From the NCBI RefSeq assembly GCF_021764745.1, contig NZ_JAETXX010000011.1:88613-152612 (forward strand): a DNA stretch of 64,000 bases. Reading direction: 5' to 3'. Positions within the stretch are counted from its first letter, which is position 1. Every line of letters starts with the position of its first letter. Shown here piece by piece: positions 46,132-54,420 of this stretch. The translations under genes and the position numbers were made by a program. A model generated the notes under the pieces. The model had not been told where the DNA came from and did no database searches. It was given only the letters and a program-made list of their open reading frames with translations. Origin of the DNA: Joostella atrarenae (lineage in GTDB: Bacteria; Bacteroidota; Bacteroidia; Flavobacteriales; Flavobacteriaceae).

Positions 46132-46992
46132 TTATGAAGTTTTGATTGAAATTCCTTTTAATATTTCTTTTATTCTATTTGTTTCTGCCATCTCTTGATA
46201 AATAGCATCAAAGTCATCTTCTTGCATTAATTTTTTAAACTTCTGAAGGTTTGCAATATATTCTTCTAAAGTCTCTATCACATTCTCTTTATTATGTTCA
46301 AAAATTGGACTCCACATTGCTGGTGAACTTTTTGCTAAACGCACTGTACTTTCGAATCCACTTCCCGCCATATCAAAGATATCACGCTCATTTTTTTCCT
46401 TATCGATTACTGTTTTTCCAAGCATAAACGAACTTATATGTGATAAATGCGATACATAAGCTATGTGCCTATCATGAGCTTTTGGCTCCATGTATCGAAT
46501 ACGCATTCCTAAATCATTAAAAATTTTAAATGCACGTTCTTGAAGCTTAAATGCTGTCTTTTCCACTTCACAGACAATATTCGTTTTGTCTTTATATAAT
46601 TCTCTAATCGCTGCTTTTGGTCCTGAAAACTCAGTTCCAGCAATAGGATGTGCTGCTAGAAAATTTCTCCTATTTGGATGATTTTCTAACGTATTACAAA
46701 TATTAGCTTTTGTTGAACCTACATCAAAAACCAAAGTGTCTTCTTTTACGATGTCCAAAACTTTTGGAAGCACCTCAATAGCTGCATTTACAGGAATAGA
46801 AACAATAACAACATCTGCTTTTGCTACATCTTCAAATACGCCCTTTTCATCAATAAAACCTAGTGCTAAAGCCTCCTCCATATGCGCGTCGTTAGCATCG
46901 TAACCAATAATTTTTGCATCTTTATTGTTCGCTTTTATATCCAACGCCATCGATCCTCCTATGAGACCTAAGCCTATTATTAATACATTCAT
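46132..46992 (-). CDS. tyrA: Prephenate dehydrogenase TyrA
   Basis: 286 aa, NAD(P) Rossmann start VLIIGLGLIGGSMALDI, DVGSTKANICN, AAHPIAGTEFSGPKAA and HVSHL-like SHLSHISSFMLG. Produces 4-hydroxyphenylpyruvate for tyrosine. No ACT or chorismate-mutase domain fused; the mutase is supplied by the next gene. Confidence 0.95.
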   Translation of the reverse strand: MNVLIIGLGLIGGSMALDIKANNKDAKIIGYDANDAHMEEALALGFIDEKGVFEDVAKADVVIVSIPVNAAIEVLPKVLDIVKEDTLVFDVGSTKANICNTLENHPNRRNFLAAHPIAGTEFSGPKAAIRELYKDKTNIVCEVEKTAFKLQERAFKIFNDLGMRIRYMEPKAHDRHIAYVSHLSHISSFMLGKTVIDKEKNERDIFDMAGSGFESTVRLAKSSPAMWSPIFEHNKENVIETLEEYIANLQKFKKLMQEDDFDAIYQEMAETNRIKEILKGISIKTS

Positions 46993-47065
46993 TTCTATAT
47001 AGTTTAAGAAATATGAGTCAAAACATTCGATGATTTTATTGTCCCAACTCTTATATTCTTTTTAA

Positions 47066-48211
47066 TTAAAATCTTTCTATCGCTTCTTTTATTTTATCTT
47101 CTCCTACACAAAGTGAAAATCTGATATAACCTTCCCCATTACTTCCGAAAATAGTTCCTGGAGTTATAAAAACACTTTTATCATAAAGAATGTTATCTAT
47201 AAACTCTTCTGCGGAATTTACTCCTGAAGGGAGTTTTGACCAGACAAACATTCCAGATGCATTTCTATCGTAGGTACAATTAAGCTTATCTGCTAATTGA
47301 AAGATTAAATTTCTACGAGTTTTATACACTTCATTCAATTTAGAATACCATTCTCCTGAAGATTCTAATGCTTTAATTGCTCCTTTTTGCAAACCATAAA
47401 ACATCCCACTATCCATATTACTCTTCACTTTAAGTACTGCATCTAAATGGGTCGCATTTCCAAATACAAACCCTACTCTCCAACCTGCCATATTAAAAGT
47501 CTTACTCAAAGAGTTTAGCTCTAAAGCAACATCCTTTGCTCCTGGAATTTCTAGAATACTCAATCTATTTTCATTTAAAACAAAACTATATGGATTGTCA
47601 TTCACCAATAAAATATCATTCCTTTTAGCAAAAGCCACTAGCGCTTCAAAAACTTCTTTATTAGCATTCGCTCCAGTTGGCATATGTGGATAACTAAGCC
47701 ACATTAATTTTACTTTAGAAAGATCTTCTTTCTCTAAAGCCTCTATATCTGGAAGCCAATTACCTGTAGCTGTTAAGTCGTAATATCTAGGAACGGCTTC
47801 AACTAATTTTGTAACCGATGTATAAGTTGGATATCCTGGATTAGGAATAAGCACCTCATCACCTTCATTTAAAAAAGCCATACTTATATGCATAATACCT
47901 TCTTTAGAACCCATTAATGGTAATATTTCAGTATTGCTATCTAAAGTCACATTAAAATGCTTTTTATAGAAATTTACAGCCGCAGCTCTCAACTCAGGTA
48001 ATCCTTGATAACTCTGATATTGATGTGCTTTATCTTCTTTTAAAGAAGAAATTAAGGCTTGTAAAACATCTTCCGAAGGAGCCATGTCTGGACTTCCTAT
48101 CCCCATGTTTATAATAGGTTTTCCCGCTGCCATTAACTTTCTTACCTCTCTCAGTTTTTTCGAGAAGTAGTATTCTTCTACACTATGTAAACGATTGGCT
48201 ACTTGTATCAT
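47066..48211 (-). CDS. Class I/II PLP-dependent aminotransferase (probably aromatic)
   Basis: 381 aa. NMGIGSPDMAPSEDVL, PNPGYPTYTSVTKLVEA, DNPYSFV and the PLP lysine in ELNSLSKTFNMAGWRVGF. Fold-type I aminotransferase close to the LL-DAP/aspartate groups. Overlap of 4 bp with pheA and position before tyrA point to the last transamination step of phenylalanine and tyrosine synthesis (inference). Confidence 0.92.
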   Translation of the reverse strand: MIQVANRLHSVEEYYFSKKLREVRKLMAAGKPIINMGIGSPDMAPSEDVLQALISSLKEDKAHQYQSYQGLPELRAAAVNFYKKHFNVTLDSNTEILPLMGSKEGIMHISMAFLNEGDEVLIPNPGYPTYTSVTKLVEAVPRYYDLTATGNWLPDIEALEKEDLSKVKLMWLSYPHMPTGANANKEVFEALVAFAKRNDILLVNDNPYSFVLNENRLSILEIPGAKDVALELNSLSKTFNMAGWRVGFVFGNATHLDAVLKVKSNMDSGMFYGLQKGAIKALESSGEWYSKLNEVYKTRRNLIFQLADKLNCTYDRNASGMFVWSKLPSGVNSAEEFIDNILYDKSVFITPGTIFGSNGEGYIRFSLCVGEDKIKEAIERF

Positions 48212-49035
48212 TTCTTTGCATTTTTATATTCTCCATGCACCTTAAAGTGAGATGCCATTATATTTAGTAAAGCCTTAGCTTTTTCAAAATCTTCATAAGT
48301 TTCAAAAGTTACATCTACATAAAAAGAATATCTCCATGGAGTTTCTATTTTTGGTAGGGATTGTATTTTAGTTAAGTTTAACTTACAATCACTCATAACA
48401 TTTAAAACAGTTGCTAAACTTCCTCTTTTTGTTCCCAATTCGAACATTATAGAAGCTTTATTAATCTCTTCCTTAGGAATTACAGAATTCTTAGTCTTTA
48501 CGATTACAAAACGAGTAGAATTATTTTCAATAGTCTGTATTTCTTCGGCCAACATTTTTAACTCAAAAATAGATGCCGCTGCTTTACTTGCTATTGCTCC
48601 AACTCCTTTTAATTGCCCTTGATGAATTCTTCTTGCCGCCTCCGCAGTATCTGCATCTTCAATAAGTTTTATATGCGGATATTGTCTAAAAAAAGCTTTA
48701 CACTGAAGCAATGCCATTGGGTGTGAATAAACCTCTTTTATATCATCGATTGTTTGCCCATCTAGCACTAATAAGTTGTGATGTACATTTATATAATGCT
48801 CCCCAATAATATGTAAATCGTGATTATTTATCAACGCATAATTAGGAATTATAGACCCCGCAATGGAGTTCTCAATTGCCATCACAGCTATATCACTTTC
48901 TTTATTAATTAGGCTATCTACAAGTGCATCGAAAGACAGACACTCATCCACAACTACTTCTTTTCCAAAATATTCTAACGCCACTTGGTGGTGAAAAGAT
49001 CCTAATATTCCTTGTATTGCAACTTTATTATTCAT
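48208..49035 (-). CDS. pheA: Prephenate dehydratase PheA
   Basis: 275 aa. Catalytic domain with VMAIENSIAGSIIPNY and the TRF motif in NNSTRFVIVKT. The C-terminal ACT regulatory domain is FELGTKRGSLATVLNVMSDCKLNLTKIQSLP, and the Phe-binding ESRP loop reads IQSLP here. Forms phenylpyruvate. First structural gene behind the attenuator at 49055-49182. Confidence 0.95.
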   Translation of the reverse strand: MNNKVAIQGILGSFHHQVALEYFGKEVVVDECLSFDALVDSLINKESDIAVMAIENSIAGSIIPNYALINNHDLHIIGEHYINVHHNLLVLDGQTIDDIKEVYSHPMALLQCKAFFRQYPHIKLIEDADTAEAARRIHQGQLKGVGAIASKAAASIFELKMLAEEIQTIENNSTRFVIVKTKNSVIPKEEINKASIMFELGTKRGSLATVLNVMSDCKLNLTKIQSLPKIETPWRYSFYVDVTFETYEDFEKAKALLNIMASHFKVHGEYKNAKK

Positions 49036-49048
49036 TAAAATTTGGCAT

Positions 49049-49077
49049 AAAAAAAGTCCCGAAAAAATTTCGGGACT
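49049..49077 (-). terminator. Attenuator terminator in the pheA leader
   Basis: Minus strand: AGTCCCGAAA (49077-49068), 3-nt loop, TTTCGGGACT (49064-49055), then T6 (49054-49049); the pheA ATG follows 14 bp later. A strong terminator placed directly in front of a start codon, with no gene upstream on this strand, implies attenuation. Confidence 0.88.
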
Positions 49078-49104
49078 CTATATATATTTTTCATTAGCAA
49101 AAAC

Positions 49105-49182
49105 CTATAACCGTCCCGTTCCTTTATTAAAGAAATAAAAGAAAAAGAAATAAAAGTTCCAGTTGTATGCGTTTGCTAACAT
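49105..49182 (-). CDS. Phe/Tyr-rich leader peptide of the aromatic operon
   Basis: 25-codon ORF from ATG 49182 to TAG 49105: it starts MLANAYN and continues WNFYFFFFYFFNKGTGRL. Seven Phe, three Tyr and one Trp occur in 25 residues, eight of the aromatic Phe/Tyr codons clustered. The end of the ORF contains CGGGAC (49118-49113), complementary to the first arm of the terminator (GTCCCG, 49076-49071). This gives a classical attenuator. A ribosome stalled on Phe codons leaves CGGGAC free to form the antiterminator; one reaching the stop covers it and lets the terminator form. Function fits pheA and tyrA downstream. Confidence 0.85.
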   Translation of the reverse strand: MLANAYNWNFYFFFFYFFNKGTGRL

Positions 49183-49415
49183 GTATTGTTTCTTGTTTAC
49201 GCTGCTAATGTAATTATTAATTTGTAATATAAAAGGGTTCCCTTAATTTTTTTTCAAAAAAACATATTTTCTTAACTTTTTCTAAACATTTAATTTCAAA
49301 AATCACGATTTACTACGTATTTCATATCTCAGTAAATGCATATTCAATAATATACTTTATACTATAGCTATCCTATTTTGAAAATATATCTTAACTTTCA
49401 GCTTAAATTTAAAGT
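49183..49415. promoter_or_regulatory. Divergent upstream region of aromatic operon and pncB
   Basis: AT-rich. A near-palindrome AAGGG-TT-CCCTT (49233-49244) may be an operator. On the minus strand TATATTAC (about 49223-49230) is a partial -7 match for the leader transcript. No exact TAnnTTTG found for either direction. Confidence 0.4.
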
Positions 49416-50603
49416 ATGCTTAAAGACCATAATTTTACTGTTTTCAACTCTATACTAGACAACGATTTCTATAAATTTACTATGCAATGCGCTGTAGTAA
49501 AGCTATTTCCTAACGTACAGGGGAAATATAAATTCATAAATCGAGGGGAACATAAATTCCCTGAAGGATTTGAACAAGCACTTCGTACAGCAGTAGATAA
49601 CATGGCTTTATTACAGCTTACAAAAGATGAAAAGCAGTTTTTACGTAAAAACTGTCAATACCTAAACCCTGCATATGTTGACTTCTTAGAAGGATATCGT
49701 TACGATCCATCTGAAGTTACCATAAAACAAACCGGTGAAGATTTAGAAGTTTACATCTCTGGATATTGGTACCGAACAATCTTATGGGAAGTTCCTCTTT
49801 TAGCAATGATTAGCGAATTATATTATGAGCTTACAAAACAGGAACGATGGCCTAAAGAAAAAATAGTAGACAATACATTAGATAAAATAAAACTCTACAA
49901 TGAACTAGGTGTTACTTTTGCCGAATTTGGCACAAGAAGAAGACACTCTTACCGCACACATCGAGAAGTAGTACATACACTTTCTTCATTTAAAGGAAAA
50001 AGTTTTACTGGATCTAGCAACGTACATATGGCGATGCTTTACAATGTAAAACCTATTGGTACACACGCCCATGAATGGTTTATGTTTCATGCAGCAGAAT
50101 ATGGTTTTAAAATGGCAAATGCAATGTCTTTAGAGCACTGGGTGGATGTTTATCGAGGAGATCTGGGAGTTGCTTTATCTGACACCTATACAACTGAAGT
50201 TTTCTTTAAACAATTCGACACCAAGTTTGCAAAGTTATTTGATGGTGTTCGTCATGACAGTGGTGATCCTATTGAGTTTGCAGAAAAAACAATTGCCCAT
50301 TATAAAAGTCACGGTATAAATCCTCTTTACAAATACATTATCTTTTCTGATGGATTGAATCCTGAAAAAGTAGAATTGATTACAAAAGCTTGTAAAGGTA
50401 AAATAGGTATTTCCTTCGGAATAGGTACAAACTTAACCAATGATGTAGGATTAAGACCTATGAATATTGTTATTAAACTTACGGATGTTCTTACAAGTGA
50501 CAATGAATGGCTTCCTACCGTGAAATTATCTGACGAACCCAATAAACATACTGGCGATAAAAAAATGATTTCCTTAGCGAAGGATATACTAAGAATAGAA
50601 TAG
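49416..50603 (+). CDS. pncB: Nicotinate phosphoribosyltransferase PncB
   Basis: 395 aa, Preiss-Handler salvage of nicotinate. N-terminal NDFYKFTMQCAVVKLFPN, EFGTRRRHSYRTH, catalytic-His region PIGTHAHEWFMFHAAE, and VRHDSGDPIEFAEKTI. Alone on the plus strand. Confidence 0.96.
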   Translation: MLKDHNFTVFNSILDNDFYKFTMQCAVVKLFPNVQGKYKFINRGEHKFPEGFEQALRTAVDNMALLQLTKDEKQFLRKNCQYLNPAYVDFLEGYRYDPSEVTIKQTGEDLEVYISGYWYRTILWEVPLLAMISELYYELTKQERWPKEKIVDNTLDKIKLYNELGVTFAEFGTRRRHSYRTHREVVHTLSSFKGKSFTGSSNVHMAMLYNVKPIGTHAHEWFMFHAAEYGFKMANAMSLEHWVDVYRGDLGVALSDTYTTEVFFKQFDTKFAKLFDGVRHDSGDPIEFAEKTIAHYKSHGINPLYKYIIFSDGLNPEKVELITKACKGKIGISFGIGTNLTNDVGLRPMNIVIKLTDVLTSDNEWLPTVKLSDEPNKHTGDKKMISLAKDILRIE

Positions 50604-50616
50604 GTGTCTCACTATT

Positions 50617-50925
50617 TCACCCTAGAGATTCTAGTATTCGATGGTATTCTTTTTTTCCCTGAATAGTCATTACAGGAATTAAAAGTTCCCAAATATATTT
50701 TGGCATTATCCCTGTTTGATCTGTTTTATATCCAATTAACAGTTCTTGTTGCGGCAACCAGAATGTAATTATAATACGTATGGTATGTTGTAATCTTTCA
50801 AAAGAAATATCTTCATTCATAACAATTAATCCTTCTTCTAAAAAGCGGTTGAAAAATTGCTGCATCTGTTCTTTTCTGTTGACTAAAATTCCCTTTAAAA
50901 TAAAGCACGCATTTTTTCCACCCAT
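50617..50925 (-). pseudogene. Probable 3' remnant of a TetR-family regulator
   Basis: 102 codons resembling only the C-terminal ligand-binding half of flavobacterial TetR proteins (QQFFNRFLEEGLIVMNEDISFERLQHTIRIIITFWLPQ...YIWELLIPVMTIQGKKEY). The N-terminal helix-turn-helix is missing, and an in-frame stop lies 27 bp upstream. Hence a truncated gene; weak similarity, called from pattern memory. Confidence 0.45.
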
Positions 50926-50996
50926 AGGATTTTCAACAACTGAATAGATTTAAAAATATTACTTTACATCGGCCTCGTATTTTCTAGAGTTGGATT

Positions 50997-51170
50997 TTAT
51001 ATCTTATTCAATATTGAAGCCCCTTTTAGTACTTTAGAACTTCCAATATCAACAACTTCTGCTGAAACAGGCATTGGTTTTATTTGTATTTGTCCGTAAA
51101 TTGATACTTGAGAGAAAATCAGCAACAAAATATAACAGCTACTATACTTATAAAAACACGCTCCTTTCAT
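50997..51170 (-). pseudogene. 5' remnant of a secreted-protein gene after the sulfatase
   Basis: 57 codons starting with ATG that overlaps the sulfatase stop (TAATG), i.e. a translationally coupled operon gene. Signal peptide (CYILLLIFSQVSIYGQ), then QIKPMPVSAEVVDIGSSKVL, which recalls the first strand of carbohydrate-active enzymes such as GH20 proteins, then a stop. The body of the gene is gone; the following 70 bp hold nothing recognisable. Confidence 0.55.
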
Positions 51171-52615
51171 TACAAATCGTTATCTCTTACACTTTTCAAT
51201 TTTTTAGCTAATATGCTTTGCATTTCCTTAACGACTTGCTTGTAAGCAGGGTTATTAGCTAAATTATTATACTGTTTCTCGTCCAACTCCATATTGTAGA
51301 GTTCTTTCCCTGATCCAGCATCTTCATCATATTGGATATACGCCCATTTATCATTTCTTATTAAAAATGATTTCCCTCCTTGAGTTACTGAGAAAGCAAA
51401 GTCTCTTACTTTATAATCTGGAGCGTCTAGTGTTTTACTTATATCTTTTCCTTGAATACCATCACTGTATGAGATATTAGCTAGCGATGCTACTGTAGGA
51501 TATAAATCAAGTAACTCAACAAACGAATTACAAACAGCAGGTGCCTTTCCTGGCATTTTTATAATTAAAGGGACTCTAACCGATTCTTCATGAAGGCTGA
51601 CTTTCATCCAAAAACGATGCTCTCCTAAATGAAATCCATGATCTGAAGTAAAAATTACAACCGTATTATCTTCTAACCCTTCTTCTTTTAAAGTATTTAA
51701 TAACTTCCCTACTTGATCATCCATAAATGCCACAGAAGCATAATATCCTGCAATAGCCCTTTGCTCCTCTTCTTCTCCCATTTCTCCATTTACGCTAGTA
51801 ACATAATTTATTCCCCTACTTGGAATATCATCCCAATCGTTTGTTACATTAGGAGGAACAACCATTTCATTGTGTGGATAAGCATCAAAAAAACGCTTAG
51901 GAGCTACAAATGGAACATGTGGACGCACCAAACCAACGGCTAAAAAGAAAGGTTCATCTTTATGTTCTTTTATAAGTTGTGTTGCCTTTGCTGCTGTTTT
52001 AGCATCAGACTGAAGTAAGTCATCACCTTCAGCTTTAACTATAGTCATTACATTGCCACCCTTTCGCTCAATCGTTCCATATGGATTATTTTGTACTAAA
52101 ATTGCTTCTCCTTCAGACTTCCATTCTGGTCCTTGACTATTAAAACGCTCTGTCCAAGACATTTCATCGTCTTTTCCATTAGTTCCATTTTCAATATCAA
52201 TAGGGATTCCCATATGATATATTTTACTAACCCGAGCTGAGTAATAACCATTGTCTTTAAAAAGTTGAGACCAAGATTTTTTATCATTTCCAACATTTTC
52301 TCTTCCACTTACATACCCATATGTTCCTGTTGCGTTTGGATAGTAACCAAACATAAAAGATGCTCGAGATGGTCCACAAACTGGATATTGCGAATAGGCT
52401 TTTGTATAACGAGTTCCTTCCGCTGCCAAAGCATTTATATGTGGAGTAATTGATGCTGTGTTTTCATAACAGGAAAGCGCTGTGGTGGTCAAATCATCAG
52501 CTACTATAAATAACACATTTAATTTTTCTTTTTTTTCTTGTGAATACATTTTAGGGCTGAAAAGAGAAATCCCGAAACATAATGCACTTAAGGTTGATTT
52601 ATATATAATTTTCAT
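51170..52615 (-). CDS. Secreted sulfatase, iduronate-2-sulfatase-like
   Basis: 481 aa from the ATG at 52615; a longer frame begins with TTG 20 codons earlier, inside another gene's remnant. Signal peptide (STLSALCFGISLFSPKMYSQ). Type I sulfatase motif CGPSR with the Cys (about residue 80) that becomes formylglycine, metal site NVLFIVADDLTT, and TSDHGFHLGEHRFWMK. Removes sulfate from a polysaccharide, probably algal or glycosaminoglycan. The flanking operon genes are only fragments, so it is an orphan of a former polysaccharide locus. The modifying enzyme is not in this window. Confidence 0.92.
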   Translation of the reverse strand: MKIIYKSTLSALCFGISLFSPKMYSQEKKEKLNVLFIVADDLTTTALSCYENTASITPHINALAAEGTRYTKAYSQYPVCGPSRASFMFGYYPNATGTYGYVSGRENVGNDKKSWSQLFKDNGYYSARVSKIYHMGIPIDIENGTNGKDDEMSWTERFNSQGPEWKSEGEAILVQNNPYGTIERKGGNVMTIVKAEGDDLLQSDAKTAAKATQLIKEHKDEPFFLAVGLVRPHVPFVAPKRFFDAYPHNEMVVPPNVTNDWDDIPSRGINYVTSVNGEMGEEEEQRAIAGYYASVAFMDDQVGKLLNTLKEEGLEDNTVVIFTSDHGFHLGEHRFWMKVSLHEESVRVPLIIKMPGKAPAVCNSFVELLDLYPTVASLANISYSDGIQGKDISKTLDAPDYKVRDFAFSVTQGGKSFLIRNDKWAYIQYDEDAGSGKELYNMELDEKQYNNLANNPAYKQVVKEMQSILAKKLKSVRDNDL

Positions 52616-52628
52616 AAATAATAGGTTT

Positions 52629-52751
52629 CTATAAATATTCGCCTCCAGTTTTACTCGATTCATAAGCTTTTTCAACGAGTATCATAGTTTCTAAACTATC
52701 TGACTTTGTTTTTAAAATTAGAGCAGGCATATTAGAACTCTTACTATAAAC
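52629..52751 (-). pseudogene. 3' remnant of a Gfo/Idh/MocA-like oxidoreductase
   Basis: 40 codons ending 14 bp before the sulfatase ATG: MPALILKTKSDSLETMILVE then KAYESSKTGGEYL and stop. The pattern SDSLETM...V..AYESSKTG is the usual C-terminus of this oxidoreductase family. A TAA lies directly upstream in frame, and the rest of the gene is absent. Confidence 0.55.
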
Positions 52752-53020
52752 TTATAAACCCTCAAAGCCAACATTTTTAGCTAAAAACAAGATTAATTTT
52801 TGCTTTGATATTAGTATTTTTTTGCAATATAAATCATTTCAGTATTAGCAATTATACAAGCTAGCAAAGAATAATTAATAAAAATCCATTTTCATGAGCT
52901 ATTCATTTTAATCGTCAAAATTTTGATATACTACTTCTAGGTCAAATGCCCTAATTTTTTACAGCAAAAACACCTTTTGGTTTTCTTTTAAGTTTAAAAC
53001 TTTACAGTTACATTTGGGAC
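52752..53020. promoter_or_regulatory. gldA upstream region
   Basis: AT-rich, no gene seen. TACATTTG at 53009-53016 fits the -7 consensus, with TTTA at 52987-52990 in the -33 position (18-bp gap). It lies so close to the gldA ATG (53021) that the transcript would have almost no leader. Confidence 0.5.
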
Positions 53021-53917
53021 ATGTCTATAGTTGTATCAAATATCACAAAAATATACGGAACGCAAGAGGCTCTTAAAGAAGTTTCTTTTACTGTTAATAA
53101 AGGAGAAATAGTTGGTTTCTTAGGGCCAAATGGCGCTGGAAAATCTACTATGATGAAGATACTAACAACATATATCACCCCTACAAATGGTAGTGCTAAA
53201 GTAAATGATTATGATATTGAAGGCGGTAAAATGGGCATCCAAAAAAGTATTGGATATCTCCCAGAACATAACCCGCTGCACTTAGACATGTACGTAAGAG
53301 AATATCTAAGCTACACCGCTGACCTATATAAAGCTTCAAAAGAAAATATAGAAAATGTAATTTCACAATGTGGATTGTTACCAGAAGCTAATAAAAAAAT
53401 TGGAGCACTTTCCAAAGGATATCGGCAACGTGTTGGTTTAGCTGCTGCACTTATTGGAGATCCGGAAGTACTAATTTTAGATGAACCAACTACAGGACTT
53501 GACCCTAACCAATTATTAGAAATAAGAAAACTTATACAAAGCATTGGCAAAGAGAAAACAATCCTTCTCTCTACACATATTATGCAAGAAGTTGAGGCTA
53601 TTTGTGATCGGGTAATTATCATTAACAAAGGGGTTATTGTTGCTGATAAAAAGCTAAATGAATTAAGAGTTTCCAAAGAGCAAATCATAGAAGTTGAGTT
53701 TGATTATCGTGTGGAAGAAGTTTTACTTCAACAAATTCCTCATGTGACGCATGTAAAAAACATCATTGGTTTCGTGTATGAAATAACTTTTGAAACCGAT
53801 AAAGATATGCGTGCTACAGTTTTTGATTTTGCTCACGATAATGGATTAAAAACTCTTCAATTGAACAAAAAAAATAAGAATTTAGAGAGTTTGTTTGTTG
53901 AACTCACCAATAGATAA
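53021..53917 (+). CDS. gldA: Gliding ABC transporter ATPase GldA
   Basis: 298 aa ABC ATPase: Walker A GPNGAGKST, Q-loop region, signature LSKGYRQRVG, Walker B VLILDEPTTGLDP, switch His in LSTHIMQEVE. Sequence and length match GldA, the ATPase of the GldAFG transporter needed for gliding. gldF and gldG are not adjacent here, as I recall for Flavobacterium johnsoniae. Confidence 0.9.
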   Translation: MSIVVSNITKIYGTQEALKEVSFTVNKGEIVGFLGPNGAGKSTMMKILTTYITPTNGSAKVNDYDIEGGKMGIQKSIGYLPEHNPLHLDMYVREYLSYTADLYKASKENIENVISQCGLLPEANKKIGALSKGYRQRVGLAAALIGDPEVLILDEPTTGLDPNQLLEIRKLIQSIGKEKTILLSTHIMQEVEAICDRVIIINKGVIVADKKLNELRVSKEQIIEVEFDYRVEEVLLQQIPHVTHVKNIIGFVYEITFETDKDMRATVFDFAHDNGLKTLQLNKKNKNLESLFVELTNR

Positions 53918-53918
53918 A

Positions 53919-54377
53919 CTATTTAACCCGGACGAACTTCTCGATATTTAAATGGTTGACTCCTAGTTTTTCGATTTTTTCTACTGCAGTTGTAAAGAGT
54001 GTATCTCCCACTATTTTATATTCTAGATCGAAGCTATTTCCTTCCCACTCCCTATTATTAAAATACACTAAGTTTTCAGTATAAATATTTCCTTTAACCG
54101 AATAAGAGCCTCCACCAGCGGCATACATTGCGGTACTATCTTTACCATGATTTAAATCGTGTCTCAAAAAAGCAAAATGAGTCTTATTGATAATTTTAAT
54201 CATCTCTTGCCCCTTTGTAAAATCTGTAATACTTGTGTCTTGATCTTGAATTACAGTTGCAGAAACAAGCTTCCATGTTCCTACTAGATCTGAATTGGCT
54301 TCTTCATGATGTTCTATATTATTATTACATGAAAACAATATAACAAGGAGCATTGCCAATGGTGCATACTTTATCAT
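53919..54377 (-). CDS. Lipocalin-like lipoprotein
   Basis: 152 aa. Lipoprotein signal with LFSC lipobox (MLLVILFSCNNN), then DLVGTWKLVSATV (lipocalin-type GxW), and alternating beta strands (HFAFLRHD, GSYSVKGNIYTENLVY, SFDLEYKIVGDTLF). Resembles the flavobacterial lipocalin/DUF4488-type proteins. Function unknown. Converges with gldA, 1 bp apart. Confidence 0.75.
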   Translation of the reverse strand: MIKYAPLAMLLVILFSCNNNIEHHEEANSDLVGTWKLVSATVIQDQDTSITDFTKGQEMIKIINKTHFAFLRHDLNHGKDSTAMYAAGGGSYSVKGNIYTENLVYFNNREWEGNSFDLEYKIVGDTLFTTAVEKIEKLGVNHLNIEKFVRVK

Positions 54378-54420
54378 ATTTTAAATGGTTAGTTTGATTG
54401 CAAATGTATAATTAAACTCA

